Below are positions 1-14,300 of a DNA stretch of 64,000 nucleotides, piece after piece. How positions within the stretch are numbered: position 1 is the first letter of the stretch; every line of letters starts with the position of its first letter. The notes below the pieces were generated by a model. The model ran no database searches. It was not told where the DNA came from and saw nothing but the letters and a program-made list of their open reading frames with translations. The translations under genes and the position numbers were made by a program. Where the stretch lies: NCBI RefSeq assembly GCF_002443255.2, contig NW_019211454.1:69639626-69703625 (forward strand). Reading direction: 5' to 3'. This DNA comes from Varroa destructor. Taxonomy: Eukaryota; Arthropoda; Arachnida; Mesostigmata; Varroidae.

Positions 1-3000
1 CCAACAAATTTCCTAGGAAAATGTTTACCTCTATGCAGCCTACTTACTTCAGTCCAAAAAGTCTTAGTGTTAGTCTTCGGCGACGTCAGGTCTCTTTCGA
101 TTGATAGGACTCTGCCAGGTTAAGGTGAAATAATTACATTTTGGTCATTCATAGGATCACACATTGAACCTCTGCGTAGTGTGACGCAATGGAAGGAAGA
201 ATGAACGTGTCGTCGGAATGAGGGAGGAATTGTTTTCATCTCAAGTCCCATCAGATACTTTGTCATTCAGAAGAGCGCCGTTCTGTAACTCAGCTTTCCA
301 TTTGAACACTAGGTATATTAATTTGTTATTGGAAAATGCCCCATTTCGTTGTGTACACTCAAAGTTGTCACGCGGGAAAGCATTTCGGCAAAAGCTATTC
401 GACTTGTATAGGTCGACTTTCCAAGTGACGAAGATAACGTACTAGTGAATCTTGGCTCTTAAAAACCCAACTATGTAGAAATAAATTGCATAAAATGCAA
501 CGCAGTCCGCAGTAAAGCATTTTTTCTGAAACCCTTTCAGCGACGGCGAACTAAGAACGCTAAACAATTATGCCCACAATTATATAAAATCGATCATCAT
601 TTTATGAATATTTTATTTTACGGCTACTACGAACTATCGTCACTAGAAAAACTTGCACAAGTGGATTTTGCAGAAGAGGCTGATAAAACGAGCAGTCGGT
701 AATTAATGTCAATTTTTAGGAAAAGTGGCAAAAACGAGTAATCCTGACATTTATGACTTTTTTTCTATTGAAAATTCTTGGAAGTATAGAAGTTTGACTA
801 CGAAGCAAGTGAAAAAAATGCGCTGACACAATTTTGGGGTATAAAAATAATGGGCGCACGCGTTCTATTCGAGAAAGCCCACTTTAAAGACCCAAATAGA
901 TTTAATGAACAACATTATTATAGGGTTTTGTTACAAGCAACATGATGCCATTCATGATCTTGTTCATATTTTGTCATTACGATAGAAATTTAGAAAATTG
1001 CTTCGAATTCTTGATTAAACATTAAATTCTACTAGAAACTAAGATTAGAATCATAACTATTGTAACTGGCTTCATCCGGAAACAATGTTTTGTAGGTGAA
1101 GTCGTTGCGAAAAGTATCCATGTCAATAAAGAAGGTTGATACTGCTTTGTGCTGTGTGGCAGATGTTTCTACCTAGTACAAAGTTCATATAGAGGCTTGT
1201 TTTTCGTTGAGACTGTGCATAGAGGACTCAGTTTTTGAATTTGCACCGTCAGACATTCACCGAACAATTCACTAAAGATGATCCCATCTGCGGTAAGATA
1301 ATTTCCTTCTTTCTAACTTTGCTTATTACTTTTCTGCCTGCACGAAACAAAAAAAAAACAGCTTGATGATTTTTCTATTTATTTATTTTCACAATAAGAT
1401 ACTAGGTTGAAATGCTGTTTATTGTGATAATGGATATAGCGGATTTGCATGACTTTACCCCTAAATACTTCGCCTCGAAATGTGCATATGGCATAATTCA
1501 TACGATCGTTTTAACTAGATCTGTTTCTATTGATTTATCGTATATAAGCAATTGTCCAATGACTGATAAGCGGACAAAAAGATACTAGATTAAAATCATT
1601 ACTGAATAAGCAAAAAGGTCCTAACCATTTTTATGGGTAAGCTTGCTTTGACGGGAACCCAGTATAACGGGATAGACAGAAAAGCCTTTCCCATAGTGTA
1701 TTTCGACTAAACCGATGGAAGATAACTTTTCCAAATAGTTATCCTGATAACGGTTAAGATATCGACATGTAAAGCATGCTGTTATAAAGGCTTGTTTTTT
1801 TTTAACTCTCAAAAGCTCCAGTGTTTCACATTGCCTACTTAGAATAGACTTACTTATAATGGAAAGACATTTTGACACAAAGTGTAATTATGTCGTGTCC
1901 AGCCAGAATGCATCCAGCCTTTAGGTTTATTTGATAGATTTGGGAATATCGCGTTTAGTGAAGATTGCTTACATTTAAATCTCTGGAGTGAACAGTCTGC
2001 ACCGAAGATTAGCCATGCTTATTATATACGGAGTTAGGTTGAAGCCTTTCATATTATTACATTAGCTGTCCCAAGAATAGATTTCTTTGAACCAAAGTAA
2101 CTACTCGCGTATAAGAGGCTTTGTGTGGTTTTACTAGTAAAAATTACTTTGCATCAGTCTAACTTCAAAGTTAACCAAGCGCTAGGTTACTGGTATTTAC
2201 ATATAACTATGCTACGAGAAAAAAAAAGGATGAATTTTGTTTGTTGAAAGCATAAGTGGGTAAGGGCACACAGCTGGCGACGGACACGAATGTGATTTTG
2301 TGGTGCACAGTTAGTAGCGTTTGGTGGTTGTATTGCTCGTAATGTGGATCATTGATTAGGTCTATTCGGATTTGTTGACCTTGATAAGCCAAAAGGGGCA
2401 GAAAATATGAGCACATATGGATGAAACTTTAGCGATGAGATACGTGAAACGACCTTATTTAGTGAAGACTTGGGCTATTGGGATTCTTGTAAGGATATTT
2501 TCTGGTGTTATCAGCTGAGACCTCGACATTACCCAGGATAAACCAACGAATCAGCAATTTTCAGTTTTACAGCTGAGCATCCGCTCTTTCGAGCACTAAC
2601 AGTTTTTTTAATTTTATATCACTTCGTTGCGGACTTAAAAGAAGCTCATACGCGAAAGCCTCGTTTAAACTAGAAAGATACAAAACTACATAGAAATAGT
2701 GCAATGAGAGCTAGGGAGAGGTCAAATGATTGGGTATGCGTATGTCAGTCATTTGCCCCTACTTACTGAGGTAGGAAACCCATGTTATCTTTATGATTGT
2801 AGATGGGTTCAACGCTACATTAAATATTTTCGATGGGATTCAAAGCGAGTGACTTCAATGGGAGTTAACACTGCTGAATAGATTCTCCATCTCATCGCAC
2901 CTTATCTCGACCTACTGCTGCTATACCTTAGAGTAGGCATCAGGTTCTCCTACATTGATGTATCTTAATGAATTGAATAACAACGTTCTTTATCTTTTGA

Positions 3001-5777
3001 AATGATAATGTTAGGTGCATTGAACAGGATAATTGGAAATACCTTAACATCCCTTGAAACTTTAAAACCTTGCGTGCGTGTGCGCACGTAAAAACAGACT
3101 GAGAGGTGTCTATACGTCTTATTGTAAAATAGTTCATACGAACAAATGTATGAGCACGCATTTTGCGCGCAACATATTCCCTAATACAGAAGATTTAGAT
3201 TATTTTCTTACGCTAATATCATTCTCGATAATAATTTGGATGGTGAGAAAACATTACGACCAAGTTAAAAACTGAACAAATCAACAATTTGTTTTGTGGA
3301 AATTGCTTCTTCGCTGAGATCGGCTTATTGTGTACAGATAGTAACAATATCAGTGGTTACTCATGAGAACTTTCATTTTAATATGATTGACTTTAAATAA
3401 AGGTGAATTTGTGCAATACGTTGAAAGCAACAAACATTTAAAAAAAGGCGCGAAATTTGAGATCAATCTGAGTAACAAGGTGCGCCTGTCCAAAGAGTGT
3501 TTATCCGCAACAATCACTTTGTCACTAATTACGTTTTTAACATGAACACCTATAAAAGGCACATGATATACTTGTTTACCAATTGGATAACATTGATTAT
3601 TCTAAGACATCTGCTGCAAATGTGTGGAGGTGAAAATGTATAGAAAATGAGATGTTTGTTTATGTGGGACTGCGGTGCTTTTAGATACAGCCTCAAAGAT
3701 TTAAGTGATACTTCGTGATTATTAATTCTAACGATGGTTATAGTAAAAACACGTATAAATGAGCAGTTAATATTTGACAGCGTATGTGGTGTCTCTGGCA
3801 GGATTTTTTCCATGCGACAATTTCCATACGGAAGTGTTATTGCCAAAACGAGAAATGACAGTCGCGCGGATCAGAGGGTTGGGCTGCTCAAAATTGCCAG
3901 AGTATACTAAAAAAAAAGCCCAGCATTTATATCTGAAATGTTACTATACGAAATAACCCAAGTGCAAGACCAAGTGAAGGAATGTGTCCACAAGACTACT
4001 TTTAATGTGGAGCTAGACCTCTTCTTCATGAATTTTTTTTTTTCGTTTTAGAAATGATTACGTTTTAAACTTCGAGACGAGGCAGCTTTCTTTAGCGATA
4101 GCATCGAGATAATTCAGAGAACCCAAACATTTTACACTGAATCTCATTATCCGACCGTAAGCGCTATTTGAATCCCGTGAAATAAGTGTAAAGTTGTAAC
4201 AATAGTTTGGTACTTTTAGGTACACGCAAGGGGCATGAGAAGTTTAATATTACTAGGTTCACAAAAGCATGATCTAAATGCACACTTCAGAGGTGGATTT
4301 AGTCCTGTTGTGAGTAAAAAGAGCTTATGCTGATATTATGGAGACCGCAATGATGACATTTCCCTTTCTGCCAAGTTTAATAATCAACTAAATGATTCGT
4401 TATTATTTCAATGGAGAAAATGAATACTCGGCAATTCTCCACGGAGCTTGACTAAATTACGTTGAATTGTTCTGGAACAGATGAACTTACTCATTTACCT
4501 CAAATTTCAACATCGAATCATCTGGGACAACAGCAGCGGCATTCGCATCTCAAAATTTATAGGCCCCCGATATACGGCAATGTGTTTCTTAGAGTAAGAC
4601 TGATATATTTTCTATTTATGTAAAGATCTGTTTTTAAGAAGAGCGTCGGTTATTTATTTAGTGTTTGGTTAGTGCATTTAAATATGCACCAATAAGCGTC
4701 TATCACAAAAACAATAAAAGCACTTCTGTTTTTTTTTTTTGTTATTTAATCTCGTGGTCGCAAAGATATGAAATGACTGTGATATAACGATAAGATAATC
4801 TTTCGTGTCCTACTAATCATCGGTAACTGCAGCAATGAAGGTGATGTCGTGTTCTATCGTGCCCTCAAACAAATATAGATTATATAGTTCAAGTAAACAA
4901 TTACATTTTGGTATATTACAACAGGTCTGTAGCATTTATCAGTATAAATCAACGTAGTATTATCCTGTACTATAAAACTGGACTTGGAAAAAATGACTCA
5001 TGAATAATGTTTATTGACGATTCTTTCTACCAACCTACAAAAGCTAGCAAATGTTCATTCAATCGTAGAATTGCACATTGAATAGACTATACACTTTATA
5101 ACTGGTGTTTCTGTTTCGTGGAATTACTAGTTTTATTCAGAAATATATATGTGTATATAGATATGATTGCTTTGGGCCTTTCGAAATTTTAATGAAATAC
5201 TAATAGATCATATTGAAAGTCATTCGTTTTAGAAAAATAGTAGTGGTCTAAAGATAATTTGTACACATTTGAAGTTTTCTTTGCGCTTCATACTTTTATC
5301 ATAAGCCGTATCTCTATCTAGCTTGATGCTCCAATGAAAATAGAAGGCGATAAATCCGCACATTTAGTCTCTTACAGCAACACGTTTCAAACATTTTTTT
5401 AGGAGAACTGAATTCAGTGAAGAAACCTAGAGCTTTTCGAACAAGTCTATCGCAGTCGACCTCGACAAAATTTCAGTCTTAAAGGTATTGTGACAGGCTA
5501 CAACATCTCCGACGAGAGACGGCCAATGTATTATCGAAATATTACCATAGACTTTGTCGGTGACTGATTTTCTTTGTTTGTGTCAGTCAAATATTTATTC
5601 AAATAATAGACGACACTGAGTGCTAGTACACTTGATTACATATTCTCCTCGAAAATACTCAGTAATCATTTCAGTCTCAATATGGAAGAATGGAATTAGG
5701 TGCGATTTACAAAAAGATGTACATTAGAATCTCGAAAGCTTCTACTTCTTCAAAGCCATTGCTGTCATCTTGTGCGC

Positions 5778-5801
5778 CAGCGGCGGCGGCGGCGGCGGCA
5801 G
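5778..5801. repeat. GGC trinucleotide run
   Basis: About seven GGC/GCG triplets in a row, the only clear GC-rich microsatellite in the window. It sits in a short open frame on each strand that has no recognisable protein similarity, so I treat it as a simple repeat. Confidence 0.75.
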
Positions 5802-8800
5802 AGTAAACGATGCTTCTATTGCGACAAGAGAGGAATGTTTACATCTGAAGATTAGCAAGGATGAGAGTAAGACGGTGTTTACTGAGGTTCGAATCCCGCC
5901 ATATCGTCGTTTATGGCCAGCTTGCACAGGGCTCTCGCAAGTCAGAACAATAGATGATCTACATTTGTCGCAGTCTTAAATTGTTCCAATTAAAGTTCCG
6001 ACGGAAGTCAGGCGACCGCTCAAAAATATTACCACAACCGTGGGTGTGATTAACCGAGCACTGTTAGTGTCAGTGTGGATGATCATCTAGCGGCCTAATA
6101 TGTGGCGTTAACCTGGGTTGACCCGAAATAAAGCCCGACAAAGAAGACTATGCCTATATCTTATGAATCAACTTATAATCATTCTGCAAACGACACTTCT
6201 TAACACCCACACCAAGGCGTGACGGTATTACCATTGAAACTGTCGAAGATCGAGAACGCACGGAGTTCCAGCAGGCACAATAGAACTCCTGAGAAAAGAA
6301 CATTACCAAATCTGAAAACGTTTTACGAGAAAGCTAAAATTACAAAGAGCTGAATTGAACTGACAACACTTGTCTCTAAAAGATCGAAAGAGCGATAAGG
6401 TACCGCGAGTTCTAAAACTAACATTTCCACAAGAGCCCGACGCTGGATTAGTGGGAAAAACGTTTAATTGATTTATCGGGGTCCCTTACAGAATCCTGTC
6501 TCCTGGCTCTTTATCTTTCGAAGCTATTAATACCTTTCCCGGAAACCTCCAATGATACCTTGCCTGCACACATTCTGTAAAATATCTCCTAGTGAAGCTA
6601 TTTGCTAGTAAAATCAATACAACCATAAATGAAGACAGGTACCGTTGTGTTTCAAGCGGACGATATTTCGATAAAATAGTCAGACCCGACGAAGAATCCT
6701 GCCGACTAACCAGCGGTCCGCCAATGCTGCACTATTGAGCTAAACGATGTCCAGTATTAGAGAAGATCAGTTTTCAAAGGAAGCAAGGTGCTTAGGTGTT
6801 GGAAAACTTGTTTCAACACCTTCCAAAAAAAAATTTTCAGAATAAGCGTTCCGAAGCACTCTGAGTATAAACTGGACTCCCTAAGGTTCCTCTTTAATAC
6901 GACGTGCATTCCTTTATTTCATCGATGACTTAGAGACTTCTCGATAAGCTATTCGTACGGCAATACTTTTCACTATTCTATAATAAATTCACTAAAAGAA
7001 ATACACGTAACAGTTGCAAACTACCTTAAATCAAACAGGATTGTTTTGAATATAAGGACATCGCGAATTTTCATCAATCGCCATTCATGAGTTGAAAGGA
7101 TTACGAATTTAATTTCTTCGAATAAGCAACGAAGCCTGACTTGTTTTACTAGTATCTAATAGTGCGTGCTTCATTTGTCAGCCGCGCGTTCAATTGTACC
7201 AGTCGTTAGTTATTTTTTTTCGTTAACGAATTTGTCAAGAGGAACAACATCCTGGCAGCGGCTCGCGTAGCAGAGAGTCGAGTAAAATCTCATACAGTTG
7301 GATCACGGTAACCAGGCATAACAGCTTTTAACTATATGTTGCGTTGATCAATGTTTTTTTTATACTAGTTAAATAGATTTATTTCTTATTTGACTTGTAA
7401 TGGCTAATAGCTCAAGTCAATAATATAGATTGATCTGTGCTATACATTAGATGAATACGGTTCTAATCTAGAATCAAGGCTAAATGGGCCAACCTAGATA
7501 CCTGAATGGAAGTTGCAAAGATTCTTTTACAGAACCCTTTTTTTTTAGCGTATAACGTCAACATCATTCTCCTATTCGCTAGCCATACTCTATTGCACGA
7601 CCTAAACATATTTGCGTATTATATTCATCATTGCATATAGTTCCGTGAACATTCGTGCTATTCGTGGCACATAGTCGGACAGATATACATGGCCCTACGG
7701 AAGCTCACATGGCAATCAATCGATAGCTCGTCATGTCACGTTCCGTTGTCCTGAATCGAGCTAATTACGTATCTCAGGTAACCCAAGTCAATAGATATAA
7801 ATAGGAAAAATTTATTTCCTAACTTCTCCATAACTTCCAATGATAACAGTGATAAAAAACTTCTAGTAGATAGAAATGCTATCAACAGTGGTAGCGCTCA
7901 ATAAGTGTTACACGTAAGTGACAAGTCTGCTGCCAGTTACGTTACACTAGCAGCACACGTGACACGTACAAAATGTAGTCCTTATCGATTACAGTGTTTC
8001 CTCAATAAACTTCCCTGTCAAGCAGGAGATCGTATCGTTTAGCTAAACTGGCACTTACAACCAAAGCTCTAGCGATAATACTCGCCTAATAGTCTCATAT
8101 AGATAATAATGATGACGAATTTTTCTTTTATTTCATGCTGCATTCACATCATTACTCTACATTTGCGGGATTATTTTCCATTAGAGATCTATTGTTGGGT
8201 ATAATTTCAGGCTTCTCTTGACCTGATAATATGGGCTGCCTTTTATGGAACTCCATTCATCCGCATGATTAGATCGGTTCGTGTATTTTCGAAACTTAAC
8301 GATTTATCCATTAGACGCTTCATGTGTGCAAAAGTGTATTAGAATCGTATGCACAGTATTTCAGAAAAATCATTTAGAAATTAATAGTACTTCTTCTATT
8401 CTTATAACAATACCTCTAAAATAGCAATTTTATCTATATTTAGTTAGAATTAGGTCAGTCTTATCGCAGTTATGCGTTCGATCTTTTCAGAACTTCTGTG
8501 CCTCCTTTTCGACAACGGTACTTGCAGAAAAGTTTCACTACTTGAATATTTAACCGATCGTATTGTGGGCAGATTGGCCAACGCACGAAAGCTCACACGA
8601 CCAACTCAGATTAACATATGTCCTAATGTATTCCCATTGGTCCTAGGCCGCAGCCTATATCACCATTAATCCAATGCTCATTCAAACGTCTACTAAACGA
8701 TATCAAATACATATGCTGACTTCCCTATGCTAATAATTAGCTATAAGAATTATTCACTTGATAGTAATATTCAAGTCAGTCGACTATAATTATCGACAGA

Positions 8801-10008
8801 ATTAATATAAACTCCGAGTCTAGTAGTCTAGGGATACTTTTGCGTTACTGTCTTGCGAAAATACGAACTGTTTATGTGTTCTCTTTGCAATATTGTGACA
8901 CACCTGGATGTCGCTGATACGCTGTAGATGTGCTAGATTGTTCTAAGGTTGTTTCAGAAGATATCTGCAACCTCAGTAACTTGCTTTCCGTATTCCTTTC
9001 TGACGTTTTATTTTCTGAAATTATATATCTGAAGATTATACCAAAAGCTAAGGAACAAGGTTTTAGCTTAATAATGACTTTCAGTTTCAGGTGTCATGTC
9101 TTGTTTTTTTTTATACAGCAGTGCTGCTAAGCACCCACCAATTAAATCCGGAAATGATTTGAAGTTACAGATATTATCTACTGAAGTGGTTGTTACAATT
9201 AATTAGTTTACTAAGGCCGAATATTTGTGAATCCACATTATGAGGTGGTTCCGTAGTGCAGTGCATAAATAGGTCATAAGCCATCTACCAGCTATGGCCA
9301 TTGGACAGAAGGGCATTTTTTTAGAATTCTGTGCCGCACGCACCAGAACATTTCCGTGATTCTAGTAGTCATAGGTGAATATAAACTCAGTAAAAAAAAA
9401 TTAAATTCTGTTGTTAAGGAAAATGCCCACGTGTGAATATAGTAAATCGAACACGTGGTTTCGTCGTATTCGCTGGACCTTGAATAAGCTATCAATTGAT
9501 GCTATAAGCAGTAATACAGGGGCAAATAAAAGTGCTCAATTGTCAAGTATATTTATCGTTAAGAAGCAATTGCCGCGTCTGGGTCTGGAGTGATTGAAAC
9601 CTTTTATGATAATGAACGTTAAAAATCTATGCGCACAATGTCGTAACTTATTTGACACATATTAATCCTACTTAACTAGATATACCGACTATGTTGTAGA
9701 TCCGTTATGAAAACGTTCACTTTGGTGATGTACTTGTCTTTTGCAAAGAAAAAAATTTTATAGCAAAGAACCATCCTTGGGATACCTACTATGAAAAACT
9801 TATAAAAATATAAGCACTACTATCTGCCAGATATATGAGTGAGCGACTATTTTACAAAGCAAATAAACATATCTTCAGGAAGTTATACCGCGCGAAGTCT
9901 ACACCTGTATTGCTATCTGACGTAATAACGGCAAACGATCAATTCGGTTGCTTCTTGAATATTGACGATAGCATTACCGTTATCGACATGAATGCAACCA
10001 ATAAAATG

Positions 10009-10032
10009 TATTATTATTATTATTATTATTAT
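10009..10032. repeat. TTA trinucleotide microsatellite
   Basis: Roughly eight uninterrupted TTA/ATT units, one of several such tracts in the window (others near 23.5, 33.5 and 40.1 kb). Confidence 0.85.
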
Positions 10033-10707
10033 AAAATAAATTAATGTCCTATTACTCAGACGATAGCACTGACTACTTAAACTAGCGTCTTGCAGCTATA
10101 ATTTACTCGCTATCACACGATGGTCGCTAAAATAACCTTACTATTTGACTGAATTGCATATGTGCGCTTTGGGTATCAATGCATATTATTGTATGGTCGT
10201 ATATATTTCATTGCTGGTCTCGAAGTAGTTTACAATTTTTCAAGCGGTCCACTAACGCGACTGTTATGACATTTTTGGCGGGCGTTTCAAAAACTTGTGC
10301 GCCGCTAATGATCAATTCTCATGGATTGTTGGCCTAAGCAATAGAACACTTTTATTGTTTCCAAACATATTATTGCTGCAGCTACATATATTTTTGCTGA
10401 TTCCTTTATTAAAAATATCAAGCCTTTTAATATCATCTGATAGAATTCAACTGTTTTTTCCTATTATTGAAAATATGCATAATGCCGTTTTGCACTAACA
10501 AATTTTCTATTCAATTTCTATTTAAAAAATCTTATATTATTTTGTATATAATTATTTGTTTTAACTGTAACAATGACTCGGAGTTCTTAACGGATAGAAT
10601 TTTATTTTTAAACAATAGATCGAAGTCAATTACGATATGTTGCATCTATGAATACAGTTATCTGTTACAATTAATCTGTACGAACATTTGATTTAATGTA
10701 AAAACAC

Positions 10708-10713
10708 TTTATT
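10708..10713 (-). terminator. Candidate polyadenylation signal for the SLC5 transporter
   Basis: Read on the minus strand this is AATAAA, about 630 bp downstream of the transporter stop codon. It is a possible 3' end for that transcript. In AT-rich DNA the hexamer is common, so this rests only on position and orientation. Confidence 0.25.
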
Positions 10714-10767
10714 TTTTTTATAACACACAATAAGAGTGTAATCCTGCGATAATGGTGTAATTCGCAA

Positions 10768-10768
<1 letters not shown>

Positions 10769-10801
<33 letters not shown>
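10769..10801. repeat. TA dinucleotide microsatellite
   Basis: About 16 TA units without interruption, downstream of the transporter gene. Confidence 0.9.
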
Positions 10802-10804
<3 letters not shown>

Positions 10805-11341
10805 GATTTGATGTTTTCCTATCTTCATGTAGCAAATTCTACCAGCTTTTGAGCTGTACCACGTATGCTCAACTCACCTAGAGATAGCGACGCCGACTAC
10901 AGTAGCATAACTTCAGTGAACAAAGCGGTTAAAATAAACGAGAATAGCTTCTCCAATGGACAAGATCGAAACAGATTTTTAAAAAGAGAACTCACATTAC
11001 TTTCTGATTGTGTATCAGATCTAAAGTCTATTGCATTACCGTACATTTTGCAAACTAATACTAAATTATATATATATATAAGCACAAATATACTTAGAAA
11101 GCAGATTTTTTTTGAATGTAATGTACTAAAACGACCATGATATCTATAGGAAATTCTTTTTTCATCTTATTAGAAATGTTCGGTGGCAATCGTTTGTTCA
11201 GCCAGAGCCTGTCTCTGTCTTGATTATGCGTTTAGACTAGATGTTTTGATCACGCCAGGAAGGTTAGTTCTTCGACGTGCACTGAAGTCACTTGACCATA
11301 GAGAACTGACGCAGAACGTCAGAGAAAGTTGAACTTTTTAA

Positions 11342-14300
11342 CTACATATGCGAAGATATATGGCCGCAGTCGGCATAATTGTTCGTGTTTGCATATTTAA
11401 GACGACTGCTTTCGCTGTTGTTCCGTCTCAGAGTAAAGTCCATATTTTCAAGTCGGTGATCAAAAACAGCATTCAATGTTCCGCTCATCGAAACATTTAG
11501 GGATTTGTTTACTGGCACCATTTTCATATCATCACCGCCCTAAACAACCAAATATAGACAAATACATCTTGTAACTAGAAAGTAATAAGTTGTTTCTGTA
11601 ATCTGGTACGAAGCCAACTTACGAATAAGAAGAAATCGAACATTTCTACATTTTTTACCTCTTTTCCCTGCGAGGTCAGAAGCTTCTCCTTATATCGTTC
11701 GAACGGTACAAACGTTTTGATGAACTGGTTGTATAGCGGACTTATCAGCCGATCATCGACCTAGATCCAAAGAACACAGAACAGTCTTTGTGCAGTATAT
11801 ATAAGACTGTAATAGATCATTGATAAAGGCAGTATGCAATTTTTTTCGATACTATTAATGTGAATTTAATAACTTCAGACATTAAAAAAACGACTGGAAA
11901 AAGCGAAAAATTTTATATAGGCGACAAGCATCTCAGCTTACAAAGGCTTGTCATTACTGATATGCACAGATGTGCTACTTATTTTTACGGATTCCAAACA
12001 GTCGATTGGAACTCAATCATTCATTCATTCGTCGTAGTTGCCACACTGAGATCTGTTTTAACGCACCTACCTGAAGTTGGACAAAAAGAAGTGTCTCTGA
12101 ATGTCGTCTATTCCTACTGCCGGCGCGCTTCCGATCACCCGCGCGCGCTATACAATTCTATTCAACGTCAGGACATAGGTGCATTGAGGCTAGTTATAAA
12201 ATTTTCAATCGGTGTAGCAATGCCTAGTTGACCGTCATAACAATTGTCGTCGAAATTGAAAATGCTTTCCGCTTGAAGCGTTTTGCCGCGTTCATATCAT
12301 AGTATGCAATATTTGCATAAAATTTTGGCCTATCCGTAATATAATTTGGCAAAATGCGTATCGACGATCTGAAATCCTACACAAAGAAAGTGACGAACTG
12401 GCATTGTGAAAGGTCAATAGCATCACGAATGAGTGGTCGAATATACCTTTCTCTAAATGTGTTTCATTAGACATAAAAGCGCATACAATGATTCAGTTTC
12501 TAAATAATTTTCCGAAACATAATGGGTACGGGTGTCGGATTCGACCGCTCGGTGAATTTCCGGGCGCAGGTTGCCTGCAGCTAAAGCGACATCTCACACC
12601 TGCAGTCTGATTTTAAGGATCGTTGACTAAAGCGATATTGTAAGCATGCCCCTTAGGCGTACGAAGCCCTGAAGTGCTTCAGTGTTCATAGTACATTTGA
12701 GCTCCTTCCAGCCACGAGACCTCGTCTTTCTCTGGCTGTCAAAGGACTAGCATATAGTATCGTATTGCTCAATATGAGGAAATTACAAAAGAAAGAGCTG
12801 AATTTACAACCGAGAAAAACAGACTCGTCATAGAAATATTACGGATCATTTTGTAATGAGATCTTGTGATTTCTGGAGTGCGAATTGTGTACAGCCCTCA
12901 GAAAAAAAGCACAACGACATTACTAATATTGCCGTTACCTTAAAATTGGTCTCAACTTTCTTATACTATTCCTAAATCTTTCTGCAAAAGGGAGACTCAT
13001 ATTGTATTGATTGGCTTTAAGGCAAATGTCAATTTTGCTTAAAAATTGTCATATACGGCATGTCTAACGAAGAAGAACATTGTCTAACGAAATATATAAT
13101 AGTTGATAATGTCAGCTACGAATTTCATATAAATGGACCTGTTTTGGGATGGTGCATCCAGTGCAAACAGAGACCGGTAACCCAACGACAATGACCAACA
13201 GTGTCGCTATCATCGAGTACCATACGTAAGAGATTCGGTAGAACCAGACGATCTCCTTTGCAGTCGCGGATGACGATAACCTTATAAGAACAATAGTTAC
13301 AATTAAATATACCTGCTAACCTAACTATGCCTTATCTATTGCGTTGGAGGCTAGAAGATGACCATGCCAGTGACATTATTAATTAAAGCTACTAAGAAGA
13401 AATATTATCGTAAATATACACTCAAATCTGAGTACTGCCAAACCTCGCAGTTCCCATAACAAAAAAGGTAAGGCTTAACAACTGTGAAACATTCAACGGC
13501 GCAGCGTTCTGTCGTTGTTATTTTACCGGCAGTCAAAATGATCAAAATAACAAATTACAATTATGTTTACCATACGATTTAATGCACTTGGAAGGAGAAT
13601 AGGTTTGGAAAAAATTATGCAATGTGGAAACTGAACGTATCTTACAAACTTGTAGGAAGCCATACTAATACTGGAACATTCGGGTACATCTTCAATGAAT
13701 GCTATTAGAAGCATTACGCAGTTAAGCTTCCCAATGAAGCCAAATAAGGTAACTATTTATTTTTTCATCAAAAACTAATACGAAATAATAGATCTATACG
13801 AACTGTGTAGGTAAGGTAGCGTTGATCCAGGTAGGACAGCCAGCAACCGAAATAGGAGCGGGCGACACGGGCGGCTTATAGATGAAGTTTCCAATGCCAA
13901 TCCAGAAAGTGAGAGCCAGTGATATCAAAAGACCTACTACGGCGCCCTATAAACCATAGCCGAAAAAGTTACATGTTACAAGGATACGGTAAGAACTGAT
14001 TTTAATACAATTCATCGCCAGCTCAGCCAAGGGAATACCAAATTATTCGCAAATAAACGTGAGAGGATGCGTTTGCGGGCAAAAAAAGCCCCAGATCAGT
14101 GTTTTTTATTCTTATTTCGTTTTCAGACACAACGAATTCATTTTGAGCTGTGAGCGTGTACGGCACATTTATTTAATTAAGCTTTGACCACTGATGTTTG
14201 ACCATCTATGTACGTTCAACGTAGACGTTATCTTGTACGAATACATTATGCGATGTTTATATGTGATTTTAGTTCCAGGTTGAACATAATGTGTGTCCTG

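Larger units (their letters stand above)
1..11341. other. Gene-poor region; no gene recognised
   Basis: I see no exon with a recognisable protein family here. Open frames are short (under 100 codons), AT-rich and lack plausible splice borders. The region holds scattered microsatellites (TTA near 10,010, TA at 10,769-10,801), a GC-rich GGC run near 5,780, and a somewhat less AT-rich stretch at about 5.7-6.8 kb that may be old decayed sequence. The last part, below the transporter stop codon at 11,342, should contain that gene's 3' UTR. Exons of an unfamiliar or fast-evolving protein cannot be excluded by eye. Confidence 0.5.

Noticed and set aside
5840..5900. GGTTCGAATCCCGCC resembling a tRNA B box
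   Set aside because: No pairing T-stem, only a weak A-box-like stretch and no acceptor stem or flanking duplication, unlike the 44.4-kb case.
6545..6595. IPCLHTFC in one frame, like the middle of a RING finger
   Set aside because: The remaining Cys/His ligands are missing and the frame is closed by stops on both sides; likely chance.
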